In this document: piece by piece, positions 1-15,000 of the stretch
Layout: each line of letters starts with the position of its first letter
Numbering within the stretch: the stretch's first letter is position 1
Origin: Baylisascaris procyonis
Taxonomy: Eukaryota > Nematoda > Chromadorea > Rhabditida > Ascarididae
Assembly (NCBI GenBank): GCA_037389465.1
Contig: JAZARR010000201.1
Span: 1,302,001-1,366,000 of the forward strand
Direction: 5' to 3'
Length of the DNA stretch: 64,000 nt
Position numbers and translations under genes: made by a program
Notes under the pieces: model-generated
What the model saw: the letters and a program-made list of their open reading frames with translations, nothing else
Database searches by the model: none
Told to the model about the DNA's origin: nothing

Positions 1-64
1 TCTGGTTATATCTCGGGAAAGCGAAATCATAGGACGAAAATAGCTTCATTTAATGCCCTCTCAG

Positions 65-3000
65 CGCAAGCTCTCTCAACGAGGCATATGCTAGTTAAAA
101 ACTTCGAAAGAAGTTGCAAGTATAAAAGTGGAATGTACTTTGAAAGCATAGGATTTTTTGTTTCAAAGAGAATCAATCTAAACGGAGGGTATTCTTTCAG
201 CAGATATATTTTGGCACCTCGTAGGCTCCAAATTACTCAAGTTTCAGACTTTTATTGCCTGATTTTATGCTCCTTAGCCTTTAAAGTGAGAGCAAAAAGT
301 ACCGATAGTGTGGCCTTATTGGAGGAAAATCCAATATGCATTAATTTTGTCGAATCGATTCATACTATATAGTCGAAGGGATCGACTTATAAGCAGTTTA
401 TACTTTGAAATAATGGACAATTTTGAGAGTTGCTCTGTTATTTGAAATAAACGACGAAAATACTGCGAGAAATAGTCAAAAATTTTTCGAAAAAAATGCA
501 ACTCGAGATTTGGAGTAGCAACTCTCCTCTCTTCGATAAGAATTTGAGTTCTAGAGAGAGGAAGTTCCCATGTTTCATTAGCATATGGGCATGCATATGT
601 GCATGTATTAAAAAAATACATATATTCAGTTTCATGTACCTAGACTTATCTGCTTGTATATTTTATTTCCGTCTTTTATTTGTAATGGTGAGATTAATAT
701 AGAAATGCGAGATGGGATATAGATAATGTGGTAAATTTTAGATGGCGCATTGAGTAGTAGCTCAGAGGAAACGAATTTTGTGCCAACTTATGTGAATTGT
801 CAATTCGCAAATGTTGCAAGGGATTGGTTCGATCATATGGTCTCCGAAGTGAAGAACAACACTGAACAACAATTCTCGTTAAAGAAACATATGTTTCACT
901 TGGATAGTGATCACTCAGCGAAAAAGGTTCATTTATCTTCGATTGCAGCATTAAATCGCTTTATAATATTTATATTATATATAAGATTCACATAATTCAT
1001 TTGAAATATTCATTTTATGGTATAGAAATTTCGAGTTGGGATTGTTTATGTCAGAATTTTTGTTCTTAGACTAGATCGCTTGAGGATTTTTTAAAGCAAG
1101 GAATTATATTATTTTTGTGCTGAGTTTGGAAAAATCCGCCAATTTTTTTTTTATGTTTTTAAAATTCTCTAGAAATGTGTTATTGAAAAAAATCCGTTGA
1201 TAGAAATGATGACACAATAGCCGTTGAATTGATATTGGTGAAATCCACATAATAATTATTAACCGAACTAAAAAAAAAAATTCATTAATTGGCTGCTGTC
1301 AGCCGTTTTAATGAATTCGGATGATGATGAACTGCCGAAAGTTATATATAGCCAATTTAACTTCTTGTACGATAAGCTCTATCTTAGTGACAGTTGCACG
1401 TGGTTTATAATAAAATCAAATTTTTCATTCATTTCGCTTGTAGAACTTGACTTGACCGCCATGCACATCTCGTTGAAAACTAGTGTAACTTTATATACTG
1501 TGATACAGTGATGTACCGCGATTACCGTAAGTCTTCGGCTATTGTCCACGTTTTAGCGTCAGTTCTGCTGTCAAATGTTGTTCCCATCGTATCTTTGGTG
1601 AGATGAAGTATTGCGAATCGGCGGTCGATATTGCGGCTCCGGAGTTGACATCATAGTTTTTATAGTGTCTCTTTTCACTTCTTTTCCATTTGATTGCTGG
1701 AATATGACGCATATTTAATAGTGGAATTAGATAATATGAGTGTTTTAGATATGTAAAGTGATAAGCGAGCGTCTGCGTGTCATGGTATGTCATGAAACGG
1801 TCACTGTATGTCATCTCGAATCGAATCGTCCTGCCCGATACTGCTCGCTGAATTGCAACGACTCATTCGTTCAGCCATTCTCCGTAAGTCCGATTTCTTT
1901 ATAGAGAAGAACCCCGTTAATTTTTCCCTCTCTCCTTCATTCGCCTCTAATCCTTTCCTCCCTGATCCATTATGTTTTTCGGGAGATTTCATGGAGAACA
2001 GTTTTGGAGCCTCAGGAATTTCTTTGTCAATCCGACTCAGCACTCGCCCACTCATTCTATTATAAAGCCCAGAAGAATGCCTTATTTTTGTTTATTTTCG
2101 GTGCTAGGGTTTTTATTTGAGCCGATACGGTAATTGTGCGTTATTTAGAGTGATGATGGACGAGTGGTGGATTCCGAACATGTGGCGATATCTTTAATGT
2201 TAATCGCATACGATCATGAATATGCAGAAGCGACACTACGCTACGGTGCTGAATGCCTCGAGGGATTACTACCAGATGTGTTGACGCAAGTGCTTAGCGA
2301 TGGTGGTTAGCGACGCTTTTGTTTTCTTTTTTTTTTAAATCATCAAACTTAATTTGTGAATAAATAAAAAATAAAGTAATTTAAAAATAAGAAATAGTAA
2401 ATAAAAGTATTGAATTGCTTTCATGATTAAATACTCTTATCCTTTTGCACATATAGCATCATGAAAGAAGAATTGAATGGGTTTTATTTGGGCAGTCTAC
2501 AAAATATTTCACTTCTAAATGTAATAATATTTTACGTTTATCTACTCTTGTTTAATTAAAACTTGCAATCTTATAAAGGAATTAATGTGAAGTTGAAGGC
2601 AATTCGTATTTTCTTGTGCTCTACATATGTAGTAACGGATGTAATTTTTTTTTTAATTGCAGTCTAATGCGAAAGTGAGTTCTAAATGCATAATTTTTCT
2701 ACCTTCCTATATTTCATGCTATTTTTTTTTTTTGAATTTATGCTTTACATGCTTTATTGCTTAATTTTTGAGGCAAATATGACGAAAAAATCAAAACTTG
2801 CCTTGTGGATTTATGAAAACTATAATGAACGCATATATTATTTAATAAATAATAAAATTGCTAATTGTTGTGTTGATTAATTGTGGAATAACAATGGAAA
2901 GAGCGTAGCAACTATAAAATAATTGAACTAATGAGATTTTGAAGTTTTTCATCGCATTTTTTTTTTTTTTTTGATGATAGAATTGATTTGGAAGAGGGTG

Positions 3001-6000
3001 TTTTTTTGCAGATAAATCTTTACGTTTTATGCCTCAAATATCGCCATTCGTTCCTCGTCAACATCTTCTTTTCTTCATCGTTCGTGGTGAAGTGGTTAGT
3101 TATTAACGGTCTATTTTATTCTTTTGCTGAGGTTGACCTTTGAGGAATTTCTTAGTATTCCATCAACTTTCTTAAGCCTTCTTAATTGCGATTGAAACTG
3201 GACATTTGCGCCAAAAAGTGTGCGAAACTAGTTTTTCGGAATTTTAAGTTTTCTAGGTTTTATATCTCTTATGCCATCTACTAAAGAAATCTGCATGATC
3301 CTTCACTTGAAAAGAAATTCATATTTAAGAAGATTTAATTTACATAACCATAGAACTCATTTCATCTAATTTTAAACGATGAATCTGCGATCATAGAGCA
3401 TATTTCGAAATTTTTTGCCGATTTGGGTTTCGTGATTTGAAAGTTAAGGCCGCTGATCATTGTAGACAAATAAGGTGGCACTTCACTCATGTTTTGACAC
3501 CTTTTTTATCGCCAAAATCGCGTTCGACATTGCGAATTTTAATATTCCCGAATGTTTTTTTTTTTTTGGTATCATTTGCATATATTATTTTTAAGGCTTC
3601 ATTATATTTATACAATTATTCGACGAAAGCATCCGAGCATATGCAAAAATTATTTTCGAGTATAATATCATGGCATAATGGGAAATCACGTCTATTACGT
3701 GAAATTGGTCTACACAAAATGGGTATAACACATTTACCGGCAACTATTTCACCATCAACGAAAGCACTCGTTTGGTTGAATGCACCTCTCCTATACAAAT
3801 ATGATTTCCCGGAAATTGGCACAACGGAATTCGATCAACAGTTAGTTTTTTTTTTTTTATCATTTGTTTATCACTGCCTTCGAAAAGCAAAAAAAGAGAA
3901 TGTTTCGTAAACTGTAATGTTTTGTTATATGAATGATTGAGATTTTATTTGGTTTAAAGTGCAAATTTAAAGAATATTTAATTCACCTGTGTATATTTGG
4001 TTTTCATTTCTTCATTGAAACTGTATATTTATTTCGATATTGAAGTAGAGAAACCTGATCAGGCTTTCAAGTACGAACCGGCGTGATTTTTTTTACAGTA
4101 TAAAGCTCTACAGTATTTGGACAGTATCTCGAGTACTATATTGATATCAGGAATGAGTAAATTCCGGAGTGTGCAGTTAATTGTTTTTTAGCATCACAAT
4201 ATAATTTCTTTTGGAATGAATATAGAAAAATGTACCAACAAGAAATGCATACAATTGTTGCCGAAGGTTATCTTTACTTCAACTGAAATGAATTTTTGGA
4301 GAAGATAGGATCGTAAGTAGATTGAATTATCCGATTTATTATAGTTAGCAGAGATCGGCGCCATCCTCCATTTCCCTCTCTTCCTTTCCCATCTCCTTGG
4401 GCATTGATATCTTTCAGTTGTATTACAACACAACCGATGCATAGCAGGTTTAGTGGAACCCCAATTCATTACCGTCGTCCTCAAATGCACTTAGATTTCT
4501 CTCGTTCTTGGAGGAAAAAGTTGATTGAATTATCCTTCAAATTATTTTATGACCTTAAATTTTCTTTTCGAAGTTGTAAAATCTTCGCTTGTCAAAAAGG
4601 GTAACCTGCTCTTCAATTTCACTCCTCATTTCAAATTTGGGCTGCTCTTTTTTTGTGACTTTAGGTGTTACAATCGTTAGGCAAAATGGTTTCGAAGTTT
4701 GTTGGTATATTTTTCGCCCTTGAGTATTGAAGGAAATATTAGTTTGACCTTATTAGCCTCTTACTTATTGCAGGTTTGTGAGTGATTTATTGGAGCCGAA
4801 TGAGGCTCGACTTCGTATGAAACTCTATCGACATTCGAATGCTTCTTTCTTGGCAATAAATCTAATGCCAACGTTTCTTGAAGATCAATGCGAGCAGTTA
4901 CTCATGGTTGAGAATGAGGCAAACATTTTACTACTTTCAAAAAAAGTTTTTAAGGTTTCAATGCTGTATATATTGGTTTATCGTAAATAAACCATAACCA
5001 ACTTGATGACGATTCTTTCACGTTTTTCTATTTCATTATTTAGTCGTTTTCTATGTATCCTAGTAGATTATTAATTTTTTTGAATTATTATGTTATGATT
5101 GAAGTTGACTTGAGGCTAGAATATAAGATCAGAGGTTTATTTATCGATTGATCAATGTGAAATTAGATGAGAGGTTTATTTATCGATTGATCAATATAAT
5201 TATTTGAATCTGAGTGAGATCATTCGACCTAAATCTTAGCATATCGTGAGTGAATAATTGTTATATGATCGCATGCATTGCGTTAAGAAAAGCTTCATTG
5301 AATTAGTAGCATATGATTGCGATTTTTTCAACTTACGAAGCAATTTTATGCATTGATTTTTGGTCCCGAAAGATATTTATTGAAATTTTATTTTATGCAT
5401 TTTTTCAATTTTATTTATGCATTTGGAAGATGAGGAACCTATCGAGCCTTTAGAAATATGCTAACGATATTGCTTATTGAATATTAGAATATTCGATCGA
5501 TGAGTTGATGAGCAAATTCAGCTATAGATCAAATGAGTTTTGATTTGAATATTATGTAGAGTTCATATATACTTTCTGGTCTCCAGAATGCAGTTATAAC
5601 ATTTGGGTTTCCCATCGGCTAGTTAAGCGGCAATTGAAAGAGGTCCCTATTAAAATGGAGAATTAGTTGGCACAACAGGTGAGTAAGCGATGTGATCCGT
5701 CGATTGATTTCTAGTTTCGTAGAAAAGTAATTGATTGAACCGGCACATACGTACACGACTGCGATACGGAGAACACAACGACATACAAATACACAACAAA
5801 GACATACACATACAAACACAGTGATAGTTCTTATGCAGTAAAATTATAGATGCGTTCATTGATGCGTGATCATCAAAAATTCCATTCGGTACATCAGTCG
5901 TTATTGGCGGGTAGTTGTGAGGTGAGTGAAACCGACTTAATATTGATTACAATGCGAAGTCGTGAGGTGCACTATGTGAAATCACCTTTATTGTTGTTTC

Positions 6001-9000
6001 CACGTTGGCGACGTCGTATCGCTGCGATACGTTTCTCTGCTGAAACACCCAGGTATAATTATGTAATGCTTTTATATTTTCTTTATTTTATTCTTTTACT
6101 ATTGTATTCAAGTTGAGATTTTCTCTTGCAACTTGTGGATTATTGCATAGCGAAAATATATTCAAACATTTGGCTTGAGATGTATGCTTTTTGCGTTTTT
6201 TGCGGGATTATAACATATAAACATATAAATTTTTTTTTCAATAATTGCATTTGCGCAATTGTTTTTTTAACCTCGATCATAAGATGCTATAGCTTTGAGT
6301 TCAATGCTATTGCTGGGGGTAGGCCATTGGCATACGGAGCCAGAGGAAAGGATGGGATGAGGAACACAAGAAAATAGCTTTAGAGAAAGCCGAGAATAGT
6401 GCAGAAATTTTTGGAACGGAAAAGAGTTCCTGCTAGAAAGGTAAGCGTTTTATCTTTCTTTTTCGTTTCCTCTCTCTTTTGCGGTCTAGGTCTACCTAAG
6501 TTCCACCTTGAAACGAGTAATTGTGAACTGTTTTTGAATATAAGTGTCTGATGCACGTGTTCATTTAGACGTTATACTTTATATGATTGTAGGTATATTC
6601 ACTTGTTATTTTACTTTTCAAGTATAAAGAGATGTTTTATATATGCGTTTATATTTTTCCACTTTTTTTATACAAATGTCAAATTTTTAGAAGCAGAAAA
6701 TAAAATTTTGTTGAAATTTTCACGAGTAAAATTGATACTTTCGAGAATTGAAATTAGAATTACGCTTTGTTCTTTCTATGTATTAGGTTTTTATTAAACC
6801 CACTAAGGTGGATACAGTTTTTGATCAACCTTTGCTATTTTGACCTTTTTTTTCTGATAAAGTCAATTCTTTTATAGTGAGTTTCGGCATTCTCTCGCCG
6901 ACGATCCATCGGCAAGGCGAGCGAGTGGTTCAAAATTATCGAAATATGAGGCTCCCGTACATCATTCTTCAAAGGTACATTTTCAATGGAGTCGTAAAAA
7001 CTGTAATTCGACTTTGGATTGAATGGATGAATTTTTTTTTTAAATTTTTAAGCAGAAATTAGTAATGAAATAGTGGGAGATGTTTAACTGTGCTTTCAAA
7101 ATTGTTTTTAGAAGGTTTTTTGTTTAGAATTTTTGCATTATTGATACTGATAGGTGATAATGCATTTCCTAGCTGATAAGGACTGATAAAAGGAGTGAAA
7201 TTTCTAAATTGATAGCGATGTGAGGAAATGTGTTATTGCATTGTTTACTATATGTCGAGATTTGCTTTCTAAACAATTTTCTATTGAATCGCCAATATCG
7301 AATGGATATTGAGGGGTGGATTTTTTTTTTTTTTCAACTAAAACGTTCTTTCTATTACCGTGCGACAGTATTTAGTAATTTATTTATTAATTACAGAATT
7401 ATTCCGTTCAAAGAATGATCGGAAATCGATAAGGCATTGATCACTTTGATCGGAAATTGATAAGGCATTGATCACTTTCCTTGTTCAATTGAAGTGAATG
7501 AATGGAATTGAAGGAACTTGAAAACATGATCTTATTTTGACTAGAATTTAACTTATAATTGTTATGTATTTCTATTTCAGTTGCAATCTATTTGGTGTAT
7601 GTATGATTATGGATGCTTATTCAGTTTGTTTATATTATTTATGCATAATCTTTTTATGTTTTCAACGAGGCGAATTTCCTGAATTGATTTGAATTGATTT
7701 TAATCCGTTGAAATGAAGTACTCAAATTTGAATGTGGTTATTTGCAGTTTCAATTTCGATCTAATACGTTCAGCAGCACTATTGAAGGCTTTTCATCGAC
7801 ATCGTTGACGCATATACGACGATATACGGAAGAGGATGATCCATGTTGTCTCAAAATACAGTTCATGCTTGTTGAGGTTCGTTTCGTCAATTCGAGATTT
7901 TTGTTTATAGAATGAGCCGTAAACTCTCATTTTATTATCTCGAAATCGATATAGTCCGGTTATCACCTTTGGTGTCACCTGATACGTGAATGTTATCAGT
8001 CGCCTCGGTTGACATATGCGCCGCGTTGAAGGTTTTCTATGAAAAGGCTTCATACTCCAGTGATGCCTGAAAGCAAAAATTTCGCATGGAAGTTTGAGCC
8101 GAAATGTTTTGGCTATGGGCTCTTCGGAATTAAACTGTTTTTGTGTGGGTTATTTTTGTCAAACCATTTGGATACAGGTAATTTTGCAGTTTGAAAGATG
8201 TTTGTTTGCACTATTCTTTCATGCTAATTGGTAATCTTTTCTGGTTATTTATGGGGGTTGCATTCATCTGGGGAAACTATTCGAAGTTTATTGAAGTATC
8301 ACATTGGATTCCGCGAATTTCTTATGGAAAATGGGTAATGATAGGATTGTTGCGAAAACGGATGGGCGGTCACATATTCTTGTGGATATAAGAGTTTTCA
8401 TTCCATTTTTCTTTGGAGGAAATTCTTTAAGTTTGTGCTTGAATCCTAAAAACTTCACAATAAATTTCGAAAATTTTATTTAGAGAATTTAAAATCCCTA
8501 AAAATTTATTTAAAAATATTGTGCAAATTATAGAGCAGATCTATGCAAATCGTTATTTAGGAACACTTTATTCAGAAAATAAAATGAAAATTTCTTGCAA
8601 ATCATTACGAGTTTTAAATGTTGTTTTTTTTTTTCAGAGTTATGTGGAATATGCAAAGAAGCTTGGTTTACATTTTATGGATGTGAAAGATGTGAGCCCT
8701 TTAAATGTGAGGAAAAATCCATACACATTACGCTATGATACACAGGTATATATGCAGTTGTTTTTTTTTTCTATCAGATAGTGATATCGATTAGAGGATT
8801 AAAGGTGAAGAGAAGAGAAAAGGGAAGGAAAATTAAATGGTTAATCTTGTTGGAGAATATTTTTCTATGAGAACTATAATATAATTGTATATTTATTTGT
8901 TGTTTTATGTTGCAAAAATTGATCGAAGTATATGATTAATTTTTTTTTGATAGATTGTTTACCAAAGAGGTCATTAATGTCACAAAGTTCAAAGGTCATC

Positions 9001-12000
9001 TTATGACCTTTGGCTTTATCAGTAAGTCTTTATCGCTTATATTTTATTGTTAAAGTTCATTTCAATGTGTATGTTGTATAGTTTAAGATATACGAAGAAG
9101 TTGAGATTTACATCACTAGTGAACTTAATTTGGTAAGGGAAATCAGGCGACCATAGAGTCGCTAACAGAGATGATGATGGAAGTTGCACGTTCGTTTTCC
9201 GCTTATGCTACGAATCTTTTAAATATCATTTTAAGCATTTCTAATATCCGCATGGAAAGTTTATTTTTAGCATCACAGTGATCGTCCTAATAAAATGAAA
9301 CTATCATGAAAGTTGACGATGAGATGATATTTTTGCATTTCCGATCACCGGATCGCCCAATGCAACGAGCATTTCAACTTCATAATATAAATTGACATTT
9401 AATCTATAAATCTAAAATTGAAATTTTATCGGTCATTTTATTCAACGTTGAAATAAATTTGGCCATTTTAATGAATGTGACCAATTCAATTCTGGAATTG
9501 AAATGTATTTGATCGAATTGCAAAGATTGCTCTATCATTGATCTTTGATGAGGTTGTAGTTTGTTGTGGCTCTTATTGTCGTAGTTGGTTTTTGTAGCAA
9601 TGAATTGAATTACTTTAATTTCAGACAACTCAATGTTCACCAAATGTTTGGCTATTTAAAGTGGCTGCTGGTGGCGTTATATTTGTTCATCTTACATTTG
9701 TCGCACCATATTTCAGGTCACCTTTTTTTTTACAGAATTCTAACGAAGTCAGCATATTTTTTTCAGTTAGCTGTAACTTTTTTTTTGTTTCACAGGCCAA
9801 CGGTTGGATAGTTTTGCAGTAGTTGTTATTGTCTCGGTATTTAGTTTGTTATACCTCAATTGCTGTTAATTTAATCCGAGTAGATCTGGTTTTTAATTGT
9901 TGCCGTTTTGATATATGGTCTAGGTAACTAGATAACTGTTAATGAAGATTTATGTAGGCAGAGCAACTCTATCAAAACAAATAAAGAAAGATGGGGGAAA
10001 GGAAAGTGAACCCTCTTTAAATACCCGAAATTTTAAAGAAATTTGCATATCGCTATATTTTGCGAATTCATTTTTTTTTTTCTGCAAAACCTAAATCACA
10101 CATTACCTTGTTCTTTAGTGTAAGTTCACTTCCTCCCTGCTGTCTAAATTCACTTAAAGGAAAAGATACTAATTATTTCCCTTATTTCCAACAAGATTGA
10201 ATAAATTATTGACAGATAGTTGAAAGCTCAATGTACGCTGTCGGTATTATTTGTGAAAGTTTGCTGTGAATCGTTTCAATATGGTTTATACTTGAACTGT
10301 AGGTTACTCCATTGAAATAGTCGTAAATACTCGTTTATTTTGTATTCTGTTTTGGAGATCGTTTTCTCAAGGAATTTAGAACGTTTTCTTTGAAAGAAAG
10401 AGAGACCAAGTGAATTCGTGTATTTTTATATCATATCTGCATCATTTCTTTATAAATTATGCATTCGTTTTGAGTTTCAGCCGATGGGTATAAGCATGTT
10501 CCGAAGTTGATGCGTGAGATATTTGAGCGTTGATTGTCGTCCGCAACGTAGTAGTGGTCACTCACTGGTCAAGGGCTGTTGTTGTGAAGGAAGCATGTTT
10601 TAGCATACGAATTCTTGTTTGGAAAGAGAAGTGCGGTCACTTATTCCAAAAGCATATAGTCGTTAAGTGGTGCCTTTATTTCTGCCCTAAATCGCAGCTT
10701 GGTAGAAAAGTAGTACTTAATAGTGACATATGGTGCGGGATGAGTGGTCACTCTGTGGTCAAAAATTGTTGATGTGAAAGGAGCATGTTTTAGTGTACGA
10801 ATTCTTGTTTGGAACGCATCGCAGCTTAACAACGTGATTCCGATGGAGGATGATGGTACCTCGGAGGTGGAGAAACAAAGAGAATTGGAGTCAATCAAAG
10901 ATGATTTGATCTCCAAGGGGCATGTCCACTCGTTCACCTACGATTTCCATCTGAGGATGGTTGCTACCTATCTTGTTGGTGGACAGCAAGTAAGGCTTAT
11001 CGGTAATAGTAGTCTAATAGAAATGTAAATCGGTATGCTTTCGTTAAGCGATGGAGAAAAAATTAGCGAAGTGCTTGTGCTAAGGAACAAACGTAAGAGG
11101 ATTATGGTTATAATAAAACAACAAGAACATATAAATTTTGGCGCAATAAGATTTGATATTAGACATGAAAATTGATTATATTATTTTGATGCGTTATGAG
11201 TTTGGTTGTTTCGAATGGCTTTGTTGTGTTGGTTTAATTTCATCGTTCTTACAGGTGCTCTTCAATCAAGGTTACAACACGAATGCCTTTTTGATCGATT
11301 TTCTTCAATATTACGGTTGCAGACCACCGTATGCACGTAATTGTGTATATGAAGAACGGGTTAGTGTTTATTTGAGTCGGCTATGGCTTTGCTATGCGGC
11401 TGAAATTGCATTGTTTTGAAGAGTATGGGTATTGTTCGAGTATGGGTATAGGGTTGGAATGGGTATTGTTCGAGAAATAGGAGTAATAAGTACCGAGCAT
11501 CGGCGGTGACGTCCCATCCTTCGAGGACAGTTACCTCATTCCATCTCTGATCCGTCGCTGCGATACCATAGCGTTTCATCAGCGCACTTCATGTCAGTAC
11601 TGGTTCTCCCAAGTGACATTAGAATTTTAACTAAAGTTTGTTTAAAATGATTAGCAGTTTATTTATTTTTTTCTGATTTATTCATTCTTATTATTTCCTC
11701 AGAATTTATCTATTATTTTCTTTATTGTGATAGATACCTATTGTTTTTCTTCAATTTTGAGGCAACCTATGATATTTGCATATTTCTACAACGATATCTG
11801 AAAATAAAGATTTGTTTGATAGCTGTGTGGTATTAAAATTTTAATTTTATAGAGGCTTATTAAAAATTTGAGTTTCAAAATTTATGGCAGTCCTTCTTCT
11901 ATTGTTGACTGTAACTAATGCATGATTTTTATTAGCGCAAATGAAAGTCTCATTTATTCATTTATTACTTTGTAGGAATATTTTTCTATTGATGTGTGAT

Positions 12001-15000
12001 GGGAATATTCCAAAATTTGCATGCAGATTTGCCGAATTTTTTAGAACACCAATTTTTTGTTTTGGAATCTGAATGCTTATTTATTCTTACATTCGAATCT
12101 TGGCTTTAGAATCTTTGAATTTTGTTGTTTTTGTTGAAACATAGAATATACAGGATAATGAAAAACGATTGTAACGATATGCATGCCTTTTGCTAGCAAA
12201 ATTAAAAAACTTGAGTAGTGACCAGACCAACAAGGTGACTTTTTAAATGTGATTTAGAATGCGATTTACAGGTGGAATTCTCACAATTGCCCGTTGATAG
12301 TGGTCTTATCTGGGAGCATTTCCTCGTGCAAAAGAGCACCGAATGGAGGGTCGTTCGATTGAAACCTTTGAATACGGGTGCCTCCGATCAGTTTATGCTT
12401 GTCTCCGAAGAATCGAAGGTCTCTTTGCGATTTATTTATACTTATAGGAAATGAGAAGTAAAAACACACCAGAAAAAGGCAGATAGTAATTTTTGCATAG
12501 TTTAAAAATTGTTCTAGAGTTGACAGCTATTGATAAGTTGAACTGCTTAGTATTTTTGAGGTCTGTTCCATTTTTTTAGAGTGGAGGAGGGGCAAATTCC
12601 AGAAATGCTTTTCTTCCAGAATTATTTGATGATTTTTTAAAAATTATTTACAGAAAATGATCGGTGAAGTTAAATGTTCGTATAGAATTGGTGCAACTGA
12701 TATACTTATCAACTGATTTGATTGCTTTCTGATTTAATTGTTTGCTTACAGAACGAATTATTTTTATATTTCATTATGATGTTTTTCTTTTCTTTGCTTT
12801 GTACTGATATTCTTATTTTATTTCATTTACTATTTAAGCTTTATTCTTTCTTTATAGCTGAATGATGTTTATTATAAATAGTTGATTTTTAGGATTTTTT
12901 GATCTTTGACTCTTTATCGTTCTTTTAAAATATTTTTTCTGTTTTTTTTTCTAGTTCGCTAACTGAAAACTATAAATAATTCTTTCGAGATTTGAGGAAT
13001 ATCTTGGGCAAATCTATAAAGCGATTCGTGTTGTTCTTCATGATCAACAATTCAAATCTCCACGAGATTGTCTTACGATTAAATTCTATATTATTCTCGT
13101 CGCTAATGAACGAAGTTAGAAGTTTATTTGTTTGCTTATTTAACATATTATATTCTTTTTACGATTGTTATTTCCGGTTTCTGCATTTACTTCCTTGTTT
13201 ATTACTTATTTCATTGGATCATTAATTTCTCTATTCATATTCCATAACGTTATTGAGGGGTGAATATTTTTTGCATCGAGAAATTAATGATTTAATACAG
13301 GAATTCAATTTTTTTAACTTATATAGACTCCTTGTTAGTGAATGAATAGTTACTTTTTTTGTGGATGATGAATATGCTTGTATTGTTTCGATCAATTCGA
13401 GACAAGCTGAATGAACTAAATTCGATTCGTTGAATTAATTTTTAATGCTGTTTTTTGAAAAAGCAGATTATTAGGAAAGATTTCATTCACATTACATCGC
13501 AAAGATGAGGAAGCATGACGGATTTTAAATGAACAGTCTTACGACTCGAAGAATTGTCAAATAGAGTCAATCCTTGATGTGCAACTCAAAAACCTATTAA
13601 GAATTGGTCTTAGCCGGGATTTACGATCAAGAGTTCTACTAGAAGTGCAACCAAATAGTAGTATACATTGAAGTTCTACCGAAGAACAGAAGCGGAGTTT
13701 GCTAAAGTTTGCTTCATTCATTGTTCATTGTTTAGCTGACTAATGGAAATAGTAGTGGTAAGGTTGACTGAAAGACATAATGGCGGCATTAACGTTTATT
13801 TCAAGTGGGATTTATATGACGGTTGTTTATAGCGGATCCGTTTATGGAGAACGTGATGTTCGGTTCGGGTACGCAAACGAGCAATGAGATGGGTGAATTC
13901 AAAGAGATGGAAAGTGTACGAGAGGATGAGACTGAAACCGAAGATGGGAGTACATCACAATTTGATTTCGCGTTGGTGTTCTTTATGAATTTGAAAAGAA
14001 ATTAAAAATACAATAAATAATATAAATGGAGATATCAAAAATTTAGAGGAATTATAATTGCCGATCAAAGCAAATAGAATGTCTGTCTACTGGAAAATAT
14101 TTTGGATTTTTTTCTGCTGATTTTGAGTGACCTTTCCTCCGAATTATTCCGTTTTGAGCCACCTTCTAGTAAGCAAAAGCGCTTGACGGCAAATTCATAT
14201 GTATTATTACAACAGCACTGAACTCGTCACAGTTGATCAGATTCGTCTAGCATTGTTTTGCTTACGGGAATGAAGACTTTTTTGAAATTTTTAGATGGCG
14301 TCGTTGTCCTTCATTACTTCTGAAATCTGAGGAGAAAGGAGGTTGGGAGGGGGAGAGGGAGCGGTGGGGGAGGAAGAAACTACAGTGTCCATTTCTATGT
14401 GAAGAATATGGTGGAATTAGAATTTATGCTAATTTAAGTTTGTTTATGTGATGTTGAAAATTTTTATTGATCAACACGAAGTGTCCATTCAAGTCTGTTA
14501 ATCCTAAGGGGCTGTTATCATTGATATATTGATGATCGCTATACATAAGCAACGTATTATCAGTCATAGGAAGTAAATAATCATTAATCAAAGCGATGTT
14601 TGATTTGGCCAATATGGAATATTTGAATTTCACTTTTAGTGCTTGATTTTGTTGTCTGAAAAAATGCAAATTGTTTTTGCCACTCTTTGACAGTTTCTAT
14701 CAGTTTCTGTCATTCTACCACTTAAAAACCAACAATGCCCAGTCAATTGAAATTGATCTATTTAAGTGATTTCATAGCGTAAAATTTAATATTCGTGGAT
14801 TTCAGTACAGATACATCGGAATCGGCGACTCCATGCGGTCGTCGTCGTTTCTGTAGTGGAGATCACATTCCAGCAATAAGAGCTGCTGAAATCACTCAAA
14901 AATTTTCCGCCGGTTTGTTTTATTTTATTCTGTTGTATTCGCCATTTCACATTGAGAGTGTAATAGAAATGCGAATCTGTCTATTATTTTTCAGATACGA

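Noticed and set aside
4099..4123. 25-base exon candidate after TTTTACAG in the SZT2-like gene
   Set aside because: Direct joining of 3840 to 4418 keeps phase through to 4774, while including this exon does not.
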